This document shows positions 51,174 to 60,184 of a stretch of 64,000 nucleotides of DNA, piece after piece. The number at the start of each line of letters is the position of its first letter. The first letter of the stretch is position 1. The stretch lies in the NCBI RefSeq assembly GCF_003634935.1, contig NZ_RBXO01000001.1, positions 1 to 64,000 on the forward strand, read 5' to 3'. This stretch comes from Saccharothrix australiensis. Lineage in GTDB: Bacteria > Actinomycetota > Actinomycetes > Mycobacteriales > Pseudonocardiaceae. Both the position numbers and the translations under genes were made by a program. Under the pieces are notes generated by a model that had not been told where the DNA came from, did not search any database, and saw only the letters and a list, made by a program, of their open reading frames with translations.

Positions 51174-52226
51174 GTGGGCGACGACACGGGGCGGGGCGGC
51201 ATCCGGGCGGCGCAGGTGGTGCCGGGACGGCCGGAGCTGGCGCGCGTGGTCGACCTGGCCGTCGAGGAGCGACCCGGCGAGGTCGTGGCGGACGGGCTGC
51301 TGGCCGGCGTGTGCGGCACGGACGTCGAGATCGTGCGCGACGGGTTCGGCGCGGTGCCGCCGGGCCGGGACGCCATCGTGCCGTTCCACGAGTCGCTCGG
51401 CCGGGTGGTCTCCGCGCCGGACGGGTCGGGGTTCGCGGTGGGCGACCTGGTCGCCGGCGTCGTGCGGCGGCCGGACCCGGTGCCGTGCCCGGCGTGCGCG
51501 GCGGGCGCCTGGGACTTCTGCCGCAACGGCCGCTACCGGGAGCGCGGCATCAAGGAGCTGGACGGCTACGGGATGCGGCGGTGGAGCGTGCCGCCCGGCT
51601 TCGCGGTGCGGCTGGACCCGTCGCTCGGCGACCTGGGCGTGCTGACCGAGCCCGCGTCCGTGGTGGCCAAGGCGTGGCGGCGGGCCCGCCTGCTGTGGGA
51701 GCACTCCCACCTGCCCGCGCGCTCGGTGCTGGTGACCGGCGCGGGGCCGATCGGGCTGCTCGCCGCGCTGCTCGGCGTGCAGGAGGGGTTCGCGGTGCAC
51801 GTGGTGGACCGGGCGACCAGCGGGCCGAAGCCCGACCTGGTGCGGGCGCTGGGCGCGGCCTACCACACCGACGTCGACCAGGTCACCGCCGACGTGGACG
51901 TCGCGATCGAGTGCACCGGTGTCACGGCGCTGATCCGGGGCTCGGTGCTGCGGGCGTCCGTCACCGTGCTGGCGGGCATCACCGGCGACCAGGACCCCGT
52001 GCCGCTGGACCCGAGGGTGTTCGACGACGTCGTGCTGCACAACAAGGCCGTCGTCGGCACGGTGAACGCGGCCCTGGCCGACTACCGCGCCGGGGCCGAC
52101 GCCCTCGCGCGGGCCGACCGGGGCTGGCTGGCCGGCCTCATCACCCGCCGCGTGCCGCTGGACGACTTCACCGACGCCCTCGACCGCCGGGAGGACGACG
52201 TCAAGGTCGTGGTCGACCTGGCCTGA
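51174..52226 (+). CDS. Medium-chain zinc-dependent dehydrogenase (glucose 1-dehydrogenase-like)
   Basis: A 350-residue MDR-family protein. AGVCGTDVEIVRDGFG is the catalytic zinc site, CPACAAGAWDFCRNGRYRERGIKELDGYG matches glucose dehydrogenase (three visible Cys in the structural zinc loop), and VLVTGAGPIGLLAALLG is the NAD(P)-binding turn. The substrate is probably an aldose. Its link to the glucosaminidase next door is only positional. Confidence 0.85.
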   Translation: MGDDTGRGGIRAAQVVPGRPELARVVDLAVEERPGEVVADGLLAGVCGTDVEIVRDGFGAVPPGRDAIVPFHESLGRVVSAPDGSGFAVGDLVAGVVRRPDPVPCPACAAGAWDFCRNGRYRERGIKELDGYGMRRWSVPPGFAVRLDPSLGDLGVLTEPASVVAKAWRRARLLWEHSHLPARSVLVTGAGPIGLLAALLGVQEGFAVHVVDRATSGPKPDLVRALGAAYHTDVDQVTADVDVAIECTGVTALIRGSVLRASVTVLAGITGDQDPVPLDPRVFDDVVLHNKAVVGTVNAALADYRAGADALARADRGWLAGLITRRVPLDDFTDALDRREDDVKVVVDLA

Positions 52227-52313
52227 GCGACCGGGGGCGCGGCGACCGGACGGCCGACGGCACCGTCCGACGGCGACACCGCCCCACCGCCCGGCGGGGT
52301 GGCGCCGCGCCGC

Positions 52314-54473
52314 TCAGCGGCGCAGCATCTCGTCGATCTCGGCGGGCTTCATCGGCTTGGCGAAGAACCAGCCCTGACCGGTGTCGCAGCCGATCCGGTG
52401 CAGGCGCTTGGCCTGCGCGGGCGTCTCGACGCCCTCCGCCGTCACGCCGAGCCGCAACGCGTGCGCCAGCTGCACCAGCGTCGACACGATCTGCACGTCG
52501 ACCGCGTCCTCCTCGTCGGCCGCGCGCAGCCCCTCCATGAAGGAGCCCGCGATCTTCAGCTCGTGCACCGGCAGGTGCTTGAGGTAGGCCAGGTTCGAGT
52601 AGCCCGTGCCGAAGTCGTCGATCGCGATCCGCACGCCCATCTCCGACAGCGCGCGCAACGCCTCCAGCGGCTCGTCGGCGGTCCCCATGATCGCGCTCTC
52701 GGTCAGCTCCAGCTGGAGCTGGTTCGGCGGCAGGGCGCACTCGTCGAGGATCCGCTTCACGTCCCGCACCAGCTCCGGGTCGCGGGACTGGCGCACGGCG
52801 AGGTTCACGCTCACGAACGGCGCGCTCTCGCCGAACTCCTCCCGCCACCGCCGCGCCTGCTCGCACGCCCGGCGCAGCACCCACCGGCCCAGCGGCACGA
52901 TCAGGCCCGTCTCCTCGGCCAGCTCGATGAACCGGTCCGGCGCGAGCCGCCCGAACTCCGGGTGCTGCCACCGCACCAGCGCCTCGACGCCGACCACGGT
53001 GCTGTCCTCCAGCCGCACCAGCGGCTGGTAGTCGACGTAGAACTCGTCGCGCTCCAGCGCCGCGGGCATCGTCGCGGAGAGCGTGAACCGGGCGACCTCC
53101 TTGGCGTTGCGGTCCGGGTCGTACAGCGCCCAGCGCGACTTGCCGTCGGCCTTCGCCCAGTACAGCGTGATGTCGGCGTCCCGCATCAGGTCCGCCGCGG
53201 TGGTGCCGGCCAGCGCGCGCTCGACGATCCCGATCGACGCCGACACCGTCAGCTCGTGCCCGCCGATCCGGATCGGCGACTCCAGTTCCCGTAAGACGCG
53301 GTCGGCGACGTCCACGATGTCCTGGGTGTCGCGCGAGCCCTCCACCAGGATCACGAACTCGTCGCCGCCCATCCGCGCGACCAGCTTGCCGTCGCCGGAC
53401 ACCGAGTGGTCGAGCCGCCTGCCCACCTCGACCAGCAGCTGGTCGCCGATGTCGTGGCCGAGGCTGTCGTTGATCACCTTGAACCCGTCCAGGTCCAGGT
53501 AGCACAGTCCCGCGCGCCGCCGCGCCCGGTTGTTGAACACCCGGCCCAGCCGCTCCAGGAACAGCGCCCGGTTCGGCAGCCCGGTCAGCGGGTCGTGCAG
53601 CGCCTGGTAGCGCAGCCGGTTCTGGAGCAGGTGCCGGTCGGTGACGTCCTCGATCATCGCCACCTGGTACTGCGGGTCGCCGTGGTCGTCGCGCACCAGC
53701 GACAGCGTCAGGTGCGTCCACACCTGCTCGCCGTCCGCGCGCCGGAACCGCTTCTCCGCCCGGTAGTGGTCGCACTCGCCCGCCGTGAGCTGGTCGTACA
53801 GCCGCCAGACGCCGGAGCCCTCCTCCGGGTGCATCAGGTCGCGGATGTTGTACTGCCGCATTTCCTCGACGCTGAACCCGAGCATCTCCTGCAACGCCTG
53901 GTTGACGTCCAGGATGCGGCCCTCGATGTCGGCGATGCCGATGCCGATCGCGGCCTCGGTGAACATCGCGCGGAACCGCGCCTCGGACGCCCGCAGCGCC
54001 GCTTCGGCCTGGTCGCGGGCGTCCAGCACGGCCGCGCGGATCGCCTCCTGCTCGGCCAGCGTCCGCTCGCGCAGCGCACGCGCGTACCCGGCGGCCAGCG
54101 CGCCCTGCAACGCGGCCAGCCGGGACCGCATCAGCTCGTCCGGCGCGATGCCCAGCTCGGCCAGCAGGTCGTCGCCGAGCAGCTGGACGCTGCGGCCCAG
54201 CGTGTCCGTGCCGGTGAAGTGGGCCTCGACCAGGCGTGCGCCGATCTCGTAGCCGGGCGCCGTGCGGAACGGGCTCGCGTACAGCGCGTGCACCAGGACC
54301 TCGGTCAGCGCCTGGAGGTGCTCCGCGACCTCGGCCCTGGTCATCGGGACGTAACTGCTGCCGATCACCGCGGTGGCCCAGGTCCGCGCGAACGACTCCG
54401 CCCCGGCCAGTACGGCGGGGTCGAGGTTCGATCGGCCTGGAGCTGCCACCCGATGGTCAACCTGTTCCGTCAT
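52314..54473 (-). CDS. PAS-GGDEF-EAL c-di-GMP turnover protein
   Basis: A 719-residue cytosolic protein, ATG at 54473. The order is a helical N-terminal region (about 1-145), PAS (about 155-275), GGDEF (about 285-445; RMGGDEFVIL keeps the active site) and EAL (about 460-715). In the EAL part VGVEALVRWQHP, LTESAIM, IDDFGTGYSN and VTAEGVETPAQA are intact, while LKIAGSF replaces the usual LKIDRSF, keeping the Lys. Both synthesis and breakdown of c-di-GMP are possible; which dominates is unknown. An RsiG homologue in the window is a likely effector of the same signal. Confidence 0.93.
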   Translation of the reverse strand: MTEQVDHRVAAPGRSNLDPAVLAGAESFARTWATAVIGSSYVPMTRAEVAEHLQALTEVLVHALYASPFRTAPGYEIGARLVEAHFTGTDTLGRSVQLLGDDLLAELGIAPDELMRSRLAALQGALAAGYARALRERTLAEQEAIRAAVLDARDQAEAALRASEARFRAMFTEAAIGIGIADIEGRILDVNQALQEMLGFSVEEMRQYNIRDLMHPEEGSGVWRLYDQLTAGECDHYRAEKRFRRADGEQVWTHLTLSLVRDDHGDPQYQVAMIEDVTDRHLLQNRLRYQALHDPLTGLPNRALFLERLGRVFNNRARRRAGLCYLDLDGFKVINDSLGHDIGDQLLVEVGRRLDHSVSGDGKLVARMGGDEFVILVEGSRDTQDIVDVADRVLRELESPIRIGGHELTVSASIGIVERALAGTTAADLMRDADITLYWAKADGKSRWALYDPDRNAKEVARFTLSATMPAALERDEFYVDYQPLVRLEDSTVVGVEALVRWQHPEFGRLAPDRFIELAEETGLIVPLGRWVLRRACEQARRWREEFGESAPFVSVNLAVRQSRDPELVRDVKRILDECALPPNQLQLELTESAIMGTADEPLEALRALSEMGVRIAIDDFGTGYSNLAYLKHLPVHELKIAGSFMEGLRAADEEDAVDVQIVSTLVQLAHALRLGVTAEGVETPAQAKRLHRIGCDTGQGWFFAKPMKPAEIDEMLRR

Positions 54474-54563
54474 GTCCGTCGGCCTACCGCCACAACGCAG
54501 AGGATACGGCCGGTCTCGTTGCGAGGTCGACAACCAAGGTACAGACCATTTCGTACGACACCA

Positions 54564-55385
54564 TCAGGGCTTCCGTCCCATCGCGCCGAATCCGAGGAAG
54601 TGCGCGGAGTTCCCGTCCACGTCGTCCGGCGACTCCGGGTGCCACAGCGGCAGGCGCGCCACACCCGGCTCCACCAGGTCGAACCCCGCGAAGAACGCTT
54701 CCAGCTCCCGCTTCGTCCGGTACGTCATCTCGCTGACGCCCCGGTTGTACACGCCCTTGGCCTCGTCCCACGCCGGGTCCCACTCGCCCTCCTCGTACCC
54801 GGCGTGCGAGAGCGCCAGGTAGCTGCCGGGCGGGATGGCGTCGCGGTAGGCGGCCACGATGCCGCCCGGATCGTCCGAGTCGGGCACGAAGTGCAGCAGG
54901 GCGACCATCAGCACGGCGATCGGCCGGTCGAAGTCGAGCAGGTCGCGCACCTCGGGCGACTTCAGCACGCCGCGCGCGTCGCGCACGTCGGTCTGGAGCA
55001 CGGCGACCGACTCGTTCCCGGTCAGGATAGCGCGGCTGTGCGCGACCGCCACCGGGTCGATGTCGACGTAGACCACCTTCGCGGTCGGGTCGACGGCCTG
55101 GGCGATCTCGTGCACGTTGCCGACGGTCGGTATGCCGGACCCGAGGTCGAGGAACTGCCGGATGCCCCGCGCGAGCAGGTAGCGCACCGCGCGCCGCAGG
55201 AAGGCCCGGTGGTTGAGGATGACGTTCTTGAGCACCGGCACGTCGCCGAGCACCTTGTCGCCGACCGCCCGGTCGACGGCGAAGTTGTGCGCGCCGCCCA
55301 GCCAGTAGTCGTAGACCCGCGCGATGCTGGGGCGGCCCAGGTCGACGTCGCCCGGTGCCCAGGCCGGCCGGTCCGCGTGCTCCAC
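54564..55385 (-). CDS. SAM-dependent methyltransferase (DUF574 family)
   Basis: A 273-residue protein with SIARVYDYWLGGAHNFAVDRAVG and QFLDLGSGIPTVGNVHEIAQ (the SAM-binding GxGxP loop), VVYVDIDPVAVAHSRAIL, and DRPIAVLMVALLHFVPD. This S-adenosylmethionine methyltransferase family is very common in actinomycetes and its substrates are unknown. It lies alone behind its own promoter region. Confidence 0.9.
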   Translation of the reverse strand: MEHADRPAWAPGDVDLGRPSIARVYDYWLGGAHNFAVDRAVGDKVLGDVPVLKNVILNHRAFLRRAVRYLLARGIRQFLDLGSGIPTVGNVHEIAQAVDPTAKVVYVDIDPVAVAHSRAILTGNESVAVLQTDVRDARGVLKSPEVRDLLDFDRPIAVLMVALLHFVPDSDDPGGIVAAYRDAIPPGSYLALSHAGYEEGEWDPAWDEAKGVYNRGVSEMTYRTKRELEAFFAGFDLVEPGVARLPLWHPESPDDVDGNSAHFLGFGAMGRKP

Positions 55386-55923
55386 GTGCGCTCCTTCGGT
55401 TCCTCACCGTCGCGGTGACCCCCACATCATGGGCCAATCCGGTGAGTTGGCACACCGTTGGTTTGCCGACGGCTCGGATTCGGTCGTCCTGGCGCCGGTC
55501 ACCCGGAAGAATGCCCCTCCGGTGGGCTACCGGGAAGCGCGGGTGTGGCGGGTGTTGACGTGACCGGGGTGTTGTTCGTGGTTCCGCGACGCGCGGGCGG
55601 TCGCCGGTCGTCGGCTGCCGCGCCGGGTGCGCCCGGCGCGTTCCGGCTGGTCGGGAGGGGGCCGCGGGTCGTGGGCCGGTGCCCGTCGGAGGGTCGGGCG
55701 GGCACGTGCGGCGGCCCGGCGGGTGGCGCGGGCGAGGGGCCGGGCACGCGGCGGCCGGGCGCTCGCGCCGGGCGGACGGCGGGAGGAGGCCCAACGGCCT
55801 GGTCCGGGCGGCGGCCATCGGCGGGCGCGCGGGCCGGGCACGACCGGTCGCGGAGCGTCGGCCGCCGGATCGCCCGATCGGTGGCACCACCGGGTCGGCC
55901 CACCGGTCCGGTGAGGGGCTGAC
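55386..55923. other. 538-bp interval without a supportable gene
   Basis: This divergent interval between the methyltransferase and the pentapeptide-repeat gene contains only Gly/Ala/Arg-rich open frames without motifs, ribosome-binding sites or neighbours. I see nothing else in it beyond the two promoters it must hold. Confidence 0.5.
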
Positions 55924-56979
55924 GTGCGCGGCGGACGGTTGTTGCTCGCGGCCAGCGTGGCCGCGGCGATCCTGGTGACCGTGGCGACCACGGCCGTGCT
56001 GCTGTGGGTCGAGCCGAAGCTGTCCAAGGCGGAGGCGATCAAGACCGGCGGGCTCGCGGGCGGCGCGGTCGTGGCCCTGTACGCGCTGTGGCTCAACGAC
56101 CGGCGGCGGCGCACCGAGGAGGCCCGGCACGAGCTGGAGAGCGACAAGGTCGCCGACGAGCGGTTCGCGCGGGCCGTGGAGATGCTCGGCAACGACGCCG
56201 ACCAGGTGCGGGTCGGCGCGATGCACGCGCTGGCCGGCCTGGCGCGGTCCACGCCCCGGTACAAGCAGACCGTGCTGGACGTGCTGTGCGCGTACCTGCG
56301 GCGACCGTTCACGCACCCGGCGTTCGCGCGCCGGCCGGACGACCCCGACCAGGCGTTCCACCCCCGCGAGCAGGTCGCGCCGGTGGCCGGCGGCCCGGCG
56401 GGGAGCGCGGCCGAGGTCCCGGCGGGCGAGCGCGGCCCGACCCCCGAGGAGGACCGGGAGCGGACGGTGCGGCTCACCGCGCAGCGGCTGATCACCGACC
56501 TGCTGCCGTGGGGGCGCGACACCGACCCGACCCTGTACCACCTGGACCTGACCGGGGCGAGCGTCGAGTACCTCCGGCTCGAAGGCCGCCGCATCGGGCG
56601 GCTCACGGCGCGGCGCACGCGGTTCCACGGGATCACGACGTTCCGCGAGGCCCGGTTCGGCAAGCCCGCGCTGTTCTCCGGCGCGACCTTCCACGGTCGC
56701 GTCGACGTCCGGGACGCCCGGTTCCCCGGCGGGATGTCGTTGCAGGACGCGGCGTTCGGGCGCGAGGTCGACCTACGGGGCGCGGAGGTGGGCCTGTTCC
56801 TGCACCTGCCGCCGACCCCGCCGGAGCGGATCGGGACGCCGGCCGTGACGCCGGGCACGCGCGTGAAGGCCGACCCGACGGGCTGGGTGCTAACCGGCGG
56901 TGAGCACGCGACCTTCGAGCACCATGTCGAGCAGGACGGCGGCGGCGGCGCCGACGGTACCGCCGGTGACGACCGATGA
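55924..56979 (+). CDS. Membrane-anchored pentapeptide-repeat protein
   Basis: A 351-residue protein with two N-terminal membrane helices (LLLAASVAAAILVTVATTAVLLW; GGLAGGAVVALYALWL), a helical block (RFARAVEMLGNDADQVRVGAMHALAGLARS) and a short pentapeptide-repeat region (ARFGKPALFSGATFHGRVDV to about residue 290). This layout is common in actinomycetes; function is unknown. The last 90 bp overlap the end of the LysR gene on the other strand. Confidence 0.8.
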   Translation: MRGGRLLLAASVAAAILVTVATTAVLLWVEPKLSKAEAIKTGGLAGGAVVALYALWLNDRRRRTEEARHELESDKVADERFARAVEMLGNDADQVRVGAMHALAGLARSTPRYKQTVLDVLCAYLRRPFTHPAFARRPDDPDQAFHPREQVAPVAGGPAGSAAEVPAGERGPTPEEDRERTVRLTAQRLITDLLPWGRDTDPTLYHLDLTGASVEYLRLEGRRIGRLTARRTRFHGITTFREARFGKPALFSGATFHGRVDVRDARFPGGMSLQDAAFGREVDLRGAEVGLFLHLPPTPPERIGTPAVTPGTRVKADPTGWVLTGGEHATFEHHVEQDGGGGADGTAGDDR

Positions 56980-57765
56980 GCCGGTGACCGGCGCGGCCTC
57001 CAGCGCCACGAAGCGGGCGCGGCTCTGCTTGTGCCGGAACGACTCGGGCACCAGCGCCACGCCGAGGCCGAACCCGACGAAGTCCAGCAGCGAGTGCACG
57101 TCGTTGACCTCCACCGCCACCCGGCGGTCCACCCCGGCCTCCGCGAGCGCGCGGTCCGTGTCCTCGCGGGTGCCCCAGCCTGGGTTGAAGTCCACGAAGG
57201 ACTGACCGGCCAGGTCGGCGAGCCGGAGCGCTTCCCGCTGCGCGAACGGGTGATCCGCCGCGCACGCCACCACCATCGGCTCGCTGTCCACAGTGGACGA
57301 GCGCAGGTCGCCGACGTGCGCGGACGCGACGAACGCGAGGTCCAGCCGGCCGGCGCGGACCGCGTCGACCAGCTCGTCCGAGCCGGCCTGGCGCACGCGG
57401 ACCTCCACGCCGGGGTGCAGCTCGTGGAACCGGGCGAGCACGGCGGCCAGGTGGACGGCGTGCAGGCACTGGATGCTGCCGACGGCCAGCGTGCCGCGCA
57501 GCAGCCCCTGCACGGCCGCCACCGCGTCGCGCGCGGCGTCGACGGCGGCCAGCGCGCGGCGCGCCTCGACCAGCAGGGCGCACCCGGCCTGGGTCAGCTC
57601 GACCTGGCGGGTGGAGCGCACGAACAGCGGCGCGCCCAGCTCGACCTCCAGCGCGCGGATCGACGCGGACAGCCCCGACTGGGCGACGTGCATCCGCCGC
57701 GCGGCCCGCGTGAAATGGCACTCCTCAGCCACGGCGACGAAGTACTCGAGCTGGCGCAGTTCCAC
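56890..57765 (-). CDS. LysR-family transcriptional regulator
   Basis: A 291-residue LTTR: helix-turn-helix in residues 1-60 (RQLEYFVAVAEECHFTRAARRMHVAQSGLSASIRALE) and a substrate-binding domain with LAVGSIQCLHAVHLAAVLARF. The GTG start is divergent from the aldo/keto reductase gene (108 bp between), its likely target. ATTCA and TGAAT half-sites at 57767 and 57785, and CTGTTGGACAG at 57802-57812, are possible operator parts. Overlaps the pentapeptide gene by 90 bp tail to tail. Confidence 0.92.
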   Translation of the reverse strand: MELRQLEYFVAVAEECHFTRAARRMHVAQSGLSASIRALEVELGAPLFVRSTRQVELTQAGCALLVEARRALAAVDAARDAVAAVQGLLRGTLAVGSIQCLHAVHLAAVLARFHELHPGVEVRVRQAGSDELVDAVRAGRLDLAFVASAHVGDLRSSTVDSEPMVVACAADHPFAQREALRLADLAGQSFVDFNPGWGTREDTDRALAEAGVDRRVAVEVNDVHSLLDFVGFGLGVALVPESFRHKQSRARFVALEAAPVTGSSVVTGGTVGAAAAVLLDMVLEGRVLTAG

Positions 57766-57873
57766 GATTCATCACCCGTACTGCTGAATGGCATCAGGTC
57801 CTTCTGTTGGACAGCTTAATGCGCAGGGCGCAGGCTGGCGGCGGGAAGAGCACCACCGGGAGGGAACACCACC

Positions 57874-58719
57874 ATGCGCCAGCGCCGGATCGCGGACGTC
57901 GAGGTCAGCGCCATCGGCCTCGGCACGATGCCGATGTCGTTCACCGGCAGGCCGCCGAGGGAGCGGTCGATCGCCACCATCCGGTCGGCCGTCGAGGCGG
58001 GCGTCACGCTGATCGACACGGCCGACGCGTACTCGGCCGACGACACCGACTTCGGGCACGGCGAGGAGCTGGTCGCCGAGGCGCTGCGGGGCGTCGACGG
58101 CGTCCTGGTCGCCACCAAGGGCGGCCACGTCCGCACGCCCGGCGGCGGCTGGGCGCTGGACGGGCGGCCCGAGCACCTGAAGGCGGCCTGCGAGGCGTCG
58201 CTGCGCCGGCTGGGCGTCGACGCGATCGACCTGTACCAGTTCCACCGGCCGGACCCGGAGGTGCCGACCGCCGAGTCCGTCGGCGCGCTGGCCGACCTGC
58301 TGGACGCGGGCAAGATCAGGTACGCGGGCGTGTCCAACTTCGACGTCGCGCAGATCCGCGAGGCCGACGACGTCCTGGGCGGTCGGCTCGCGGCGGTGCA
58401 GAACCAGCTCTCGCCCGCGTTCCGCTCCAGCGAACCGGAACTGGCGCTGTGCGCGGACCTCGGCATCGCCTTCCTGCCGTGGAGCCCGCTGGGCGGGATC
58501 GGGGCGGGCGGCGACCTGGGCACGCGGTTCCGCGCGTTCGCCGAGGTGGGCGCGGACCGCGGCGTCAGCCCGCAGCAGGTGTGCCTGGCGTGGCTGCTGG
58601 CCAAGGCGCCCGTGGTGATCCCGATACCCGGATCGTCGCGACCGGACAGCATCCGCGACTCGGCCGCCGCGGTGCACCTGGAGCTGTCCGACGAGGAGCT
58701 GAAGCGGCTGGACGGGTGA
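57874..58719 (+). CDS. Aldo/keto reductase
   Basis: A 281-residue TIM-barrel NADPH oxidoreductase. VTLIDTADAYSADDTDFGHGEELV holds the catalytic Asp and Tyr, VLVATKGG the Lys, and YQFHRPDP the His. PGSSRPDSIRDSAAAVHL is the cofactor-binding end. The divergent LysR gene probably controls it. Substrate unknown. Palindromic repeat copy B follows the stop after 37 bp. Confidence 0.93.
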   Translation: MRQRRIADVEVSAIGLGTMPMSFTGRPPRERSIATIRSAVEAGVTLIDTADAYSADDTDFGHGEELVAEALRGVDGVLVATKGGHVRTPGGGWALDGRPEHLKAACEASLRRLGVDAIDLYQFHRPDPEVPTAESVGALADLLDAGKIRYAGVSNFDVAQIREADDVLGGRLAAVQNQLSPAFRSSEPELALCADLGIAFLPWSPLGGIGAGGDLGTRFRAFAEVGADRGVSPQQVCLAWLLAKAPVVIPIPGSSRPDSIRDSAAAVHLELSDEELKRLDG

Positions 58720-58756
58720 ACGCCGGCATGCGGAAGCGGGAGGGAAGCGTGAGTAT

Positions 58757-58918
58757 CTGTGTTGGATTGCCGCGACTCCGTCGCGGCGGCTCGGCCGCCC
58801 TGTGGTCGGGCCGTCGCGCCTCATTTCCCGCCGATCGAAAAGCGTGATCGGCGGGAAATGAGGCGCGACAACCCGACGGCGGCCTCGCGGCGCGGGAGCA
58901 GGTGGGCGGCGTGGGAGC
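58757..58918 (-). repeat. Composite palindromic repeat, copy B (inverted partner of copy C)
   Basis: About 162 bp whose reverse complement matches 60019-60184 almost throughout (few substitutions and small indels by eye). The core is a perfect 24-bp hairpin (58813-58836 with 58846-58869, loop GAAAAGCGT). The flanks TGTGTTGGATTGCC and GACGGCGGCCTCGCG also match. Confidence 0.9.
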
Positions 58919-59026
58919 AGGGAGGTGTGGAGCGGCGCGGGGGGTGTGGGGGAGCGACCAGGGCCGGTGAGAGTGGAGGTGGCGTGGTGGCCTGGTTCGG
59001 CGAGTCGGGTCGGTTGGGTCGGTGGG

Positions 59027-59072
59027 TTGATCGGGTTGATCGGGGTGATCGGGGTGATGGGGTGATCGGGTT
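59027..59072. repeat. GATCGGG tandem repeat
   Basis: Five imperfect 8-10-bp units (TTGATCGGG, TTGATCGGGG, TGATCGGGG, TGATGGGG, TGATCGGG) about 135 bp before the lysozyme start. Confidence 0.75.
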
Positions 59073-59206
59073 GCGTGGGGATGACGTCGGGATGGCCGTG
59101 CCGGTCCGGTTCCGTGACTGATTAACACGAACTCTGGATGTTCGGTTAGGGCGGCGGCAGACTGCCCCACGAGTCACCACCCTGCACTGGCTCGAAAGGT
59201 ATCGCG

Positions 59207-60004
59207 ATGAGAGCAGTCCCGACCGGCGTGGCGGTCCTCGTCACCAGCGCCGTCCTCACCCTGACCACCGCGCTCGTCCCGGCCGCCGCGACGCCCGCCG
59301 CGGAGGACCACGCGATGGGCTCGCAGATCGCCAAGCACGAGGGCAACCGCGACCAGCGCGTCGTCATCGACACCGACCCCGGCGCCCGTGCGGTGGTCTA
59401 CGGCATCGACGTGAGCAGCCACCAGGGCAACGTCGACTGGGCCCACTGGTGGGGTCAGGGCAAGCGGTTCGCCTACGTCAAGGCCACCGAGAGCACCACC
59501 TACCGGAACCCCTACTTCGCCCAGCAGTACAACGGCTCGTACCGGGTCGGCATGATCCGCGGCGCGTACCACTTCGCCCTGCCCGACCGCTCGTCCGGAG
59601 CCGCCCAGGCCGACCACTTCGTCGACAACGGCGGCGGGTGGTCGCGCGACGGGAAGACCCTGCCCGGCGCGCTCGACATGGAGTACAACCCGTACGGCTC
59701 CACCTGCTACGGGCTGTCGAAGGCGTCGATGGTGGAGTGGGTCAAGGCGTTCAGCGACCGCTACCACGGCCGCACCGGCCGCTGGCCCGTGATCTACACG
59801 TCGACGAGCTGGTGGAACCAGTGCGCGGCGGGCGACTTCAGCTCGACCAATCCGCTGTGGGTGGCGCGCTACTCGCCCAGCGTCGGCACCCTGCCCCACG
59901 CGTGGGCCTACCACACGATCTGGCAGTACTCGTCGTCACCGATCGACCAGAACGCGTTCAACGGCTCCCACGACCGCCTGCAAGCCCTGGCCAACAACAC
60001 CTGA
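59207..60004 (+). CDS. Secreted GH25 muramidase (lysozyme)
   Basis: A 265-residue secreted enzyme that cuts peptidoglycan. The ATG at 59207 opens a signal peptide (TGVAVLVTSAVLTLTTALV, cleavage after the AAA/PAA region). The GH25 domain (about 65-262) has VYGIDVSSHQGNVDW, FAYVKATEST, RGAYHFALP and the catalytic acidic block ALDMEYNPYG, and ends with HTIWQYSSSPIDQNAFNGS. It is flanked by inverted copies of the palindromic repeat, with no neighbours in an operon. Confidence 0.94.
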   Translation: MRAVPTGVAVLVTSAVLTLTTALVPAAATPAAEDHAMGSQIAKHEGNRDQRVVIDTDPGARAVVYGIDVSSHQGNVDWAHWWGQGKRFAYVKATESTTYRNPYFAQQYNGSYRVGMIRGAYHFALPDRSSGAAQADHFVDNGGGWSRDGKTLPGALDMEYNPYGSTCYGLSKASMVEWVKAFSDRYHGRTGRWPVIYTSTSWWNQCAAGDFSSTNPLWVARYSPSVGTLPHAWAYHTIWQYSSSPIDQNAFNGSHDRLQALANNT

Positions 60005-60018
60005 CCAGGCCACTCCCC

Positions 60019-60184
60019 GCTCCCGCGCCGCCCACCTGCTCCCGCGCCGCGCGAGGCCGCCGTCGGGTTGTCGCGCCTCATTTCCCGCCGATCACGCTCT
60101 TCGATCGGCGGGAAATGAGGCGCGATGGCCCGACCACAGGGCGGCCGAGCCCGCCGTCTGCGAAGCAGCGGCAATCCAACACAG
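60019..60184 (+). repeat. Composite palindromic repeat, copy C
   Basis: About 166 bp, inverted relative to copy B. The core hairpin has arms 60070-60093 and 60103-60126 (23 of 24 pairs) and loop ACGCTCTTC, the same loop as copy A. The right flank GGCCCGACCACAGGGCGG to CAATCCAACACAG is repeated again in copy D. Confidence 0.9.

Larger units (their letters stand above)
58720..59206. other. Gene-free repeat-rich interval upstream of the lysozyme gene
   Basis: No gene is supportable. It holds composite repeat copy B (58757-58918) and a GATCGGG tandem repeat (59027-59072). The lysozyme promoter must lie in the less GC-rich last 100 bp. Confidence 0.65.

Noticed and set aside
52227..52313. Terminator between the dehydrogenase and GGDEF-EAL genes
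   Set aside because: GC-rich complementary stretches are present but do not form one clean stem.
47633..52540. A 1635-codon plus-strand open frame
   Set aside because: It runs over the lipoprotein, GH2 and dehydrogenase genes in another frame, with Arg/Ala/Gly-rich sequence and no domain.
55458..55922. A 154-codon frame upstream of the pentapeptide gene
   Set aside because: Gly/Arg/Pro-rich, no ribosome-binding site, no motif; more likely untranslated spacer.
58565..59170. Minus-strand frame across palindromic repeat copy B
   Set aside because: The apparent protein similarity to frames near 60.2 kb comes from translating the repeated DNA, not from a gene family.
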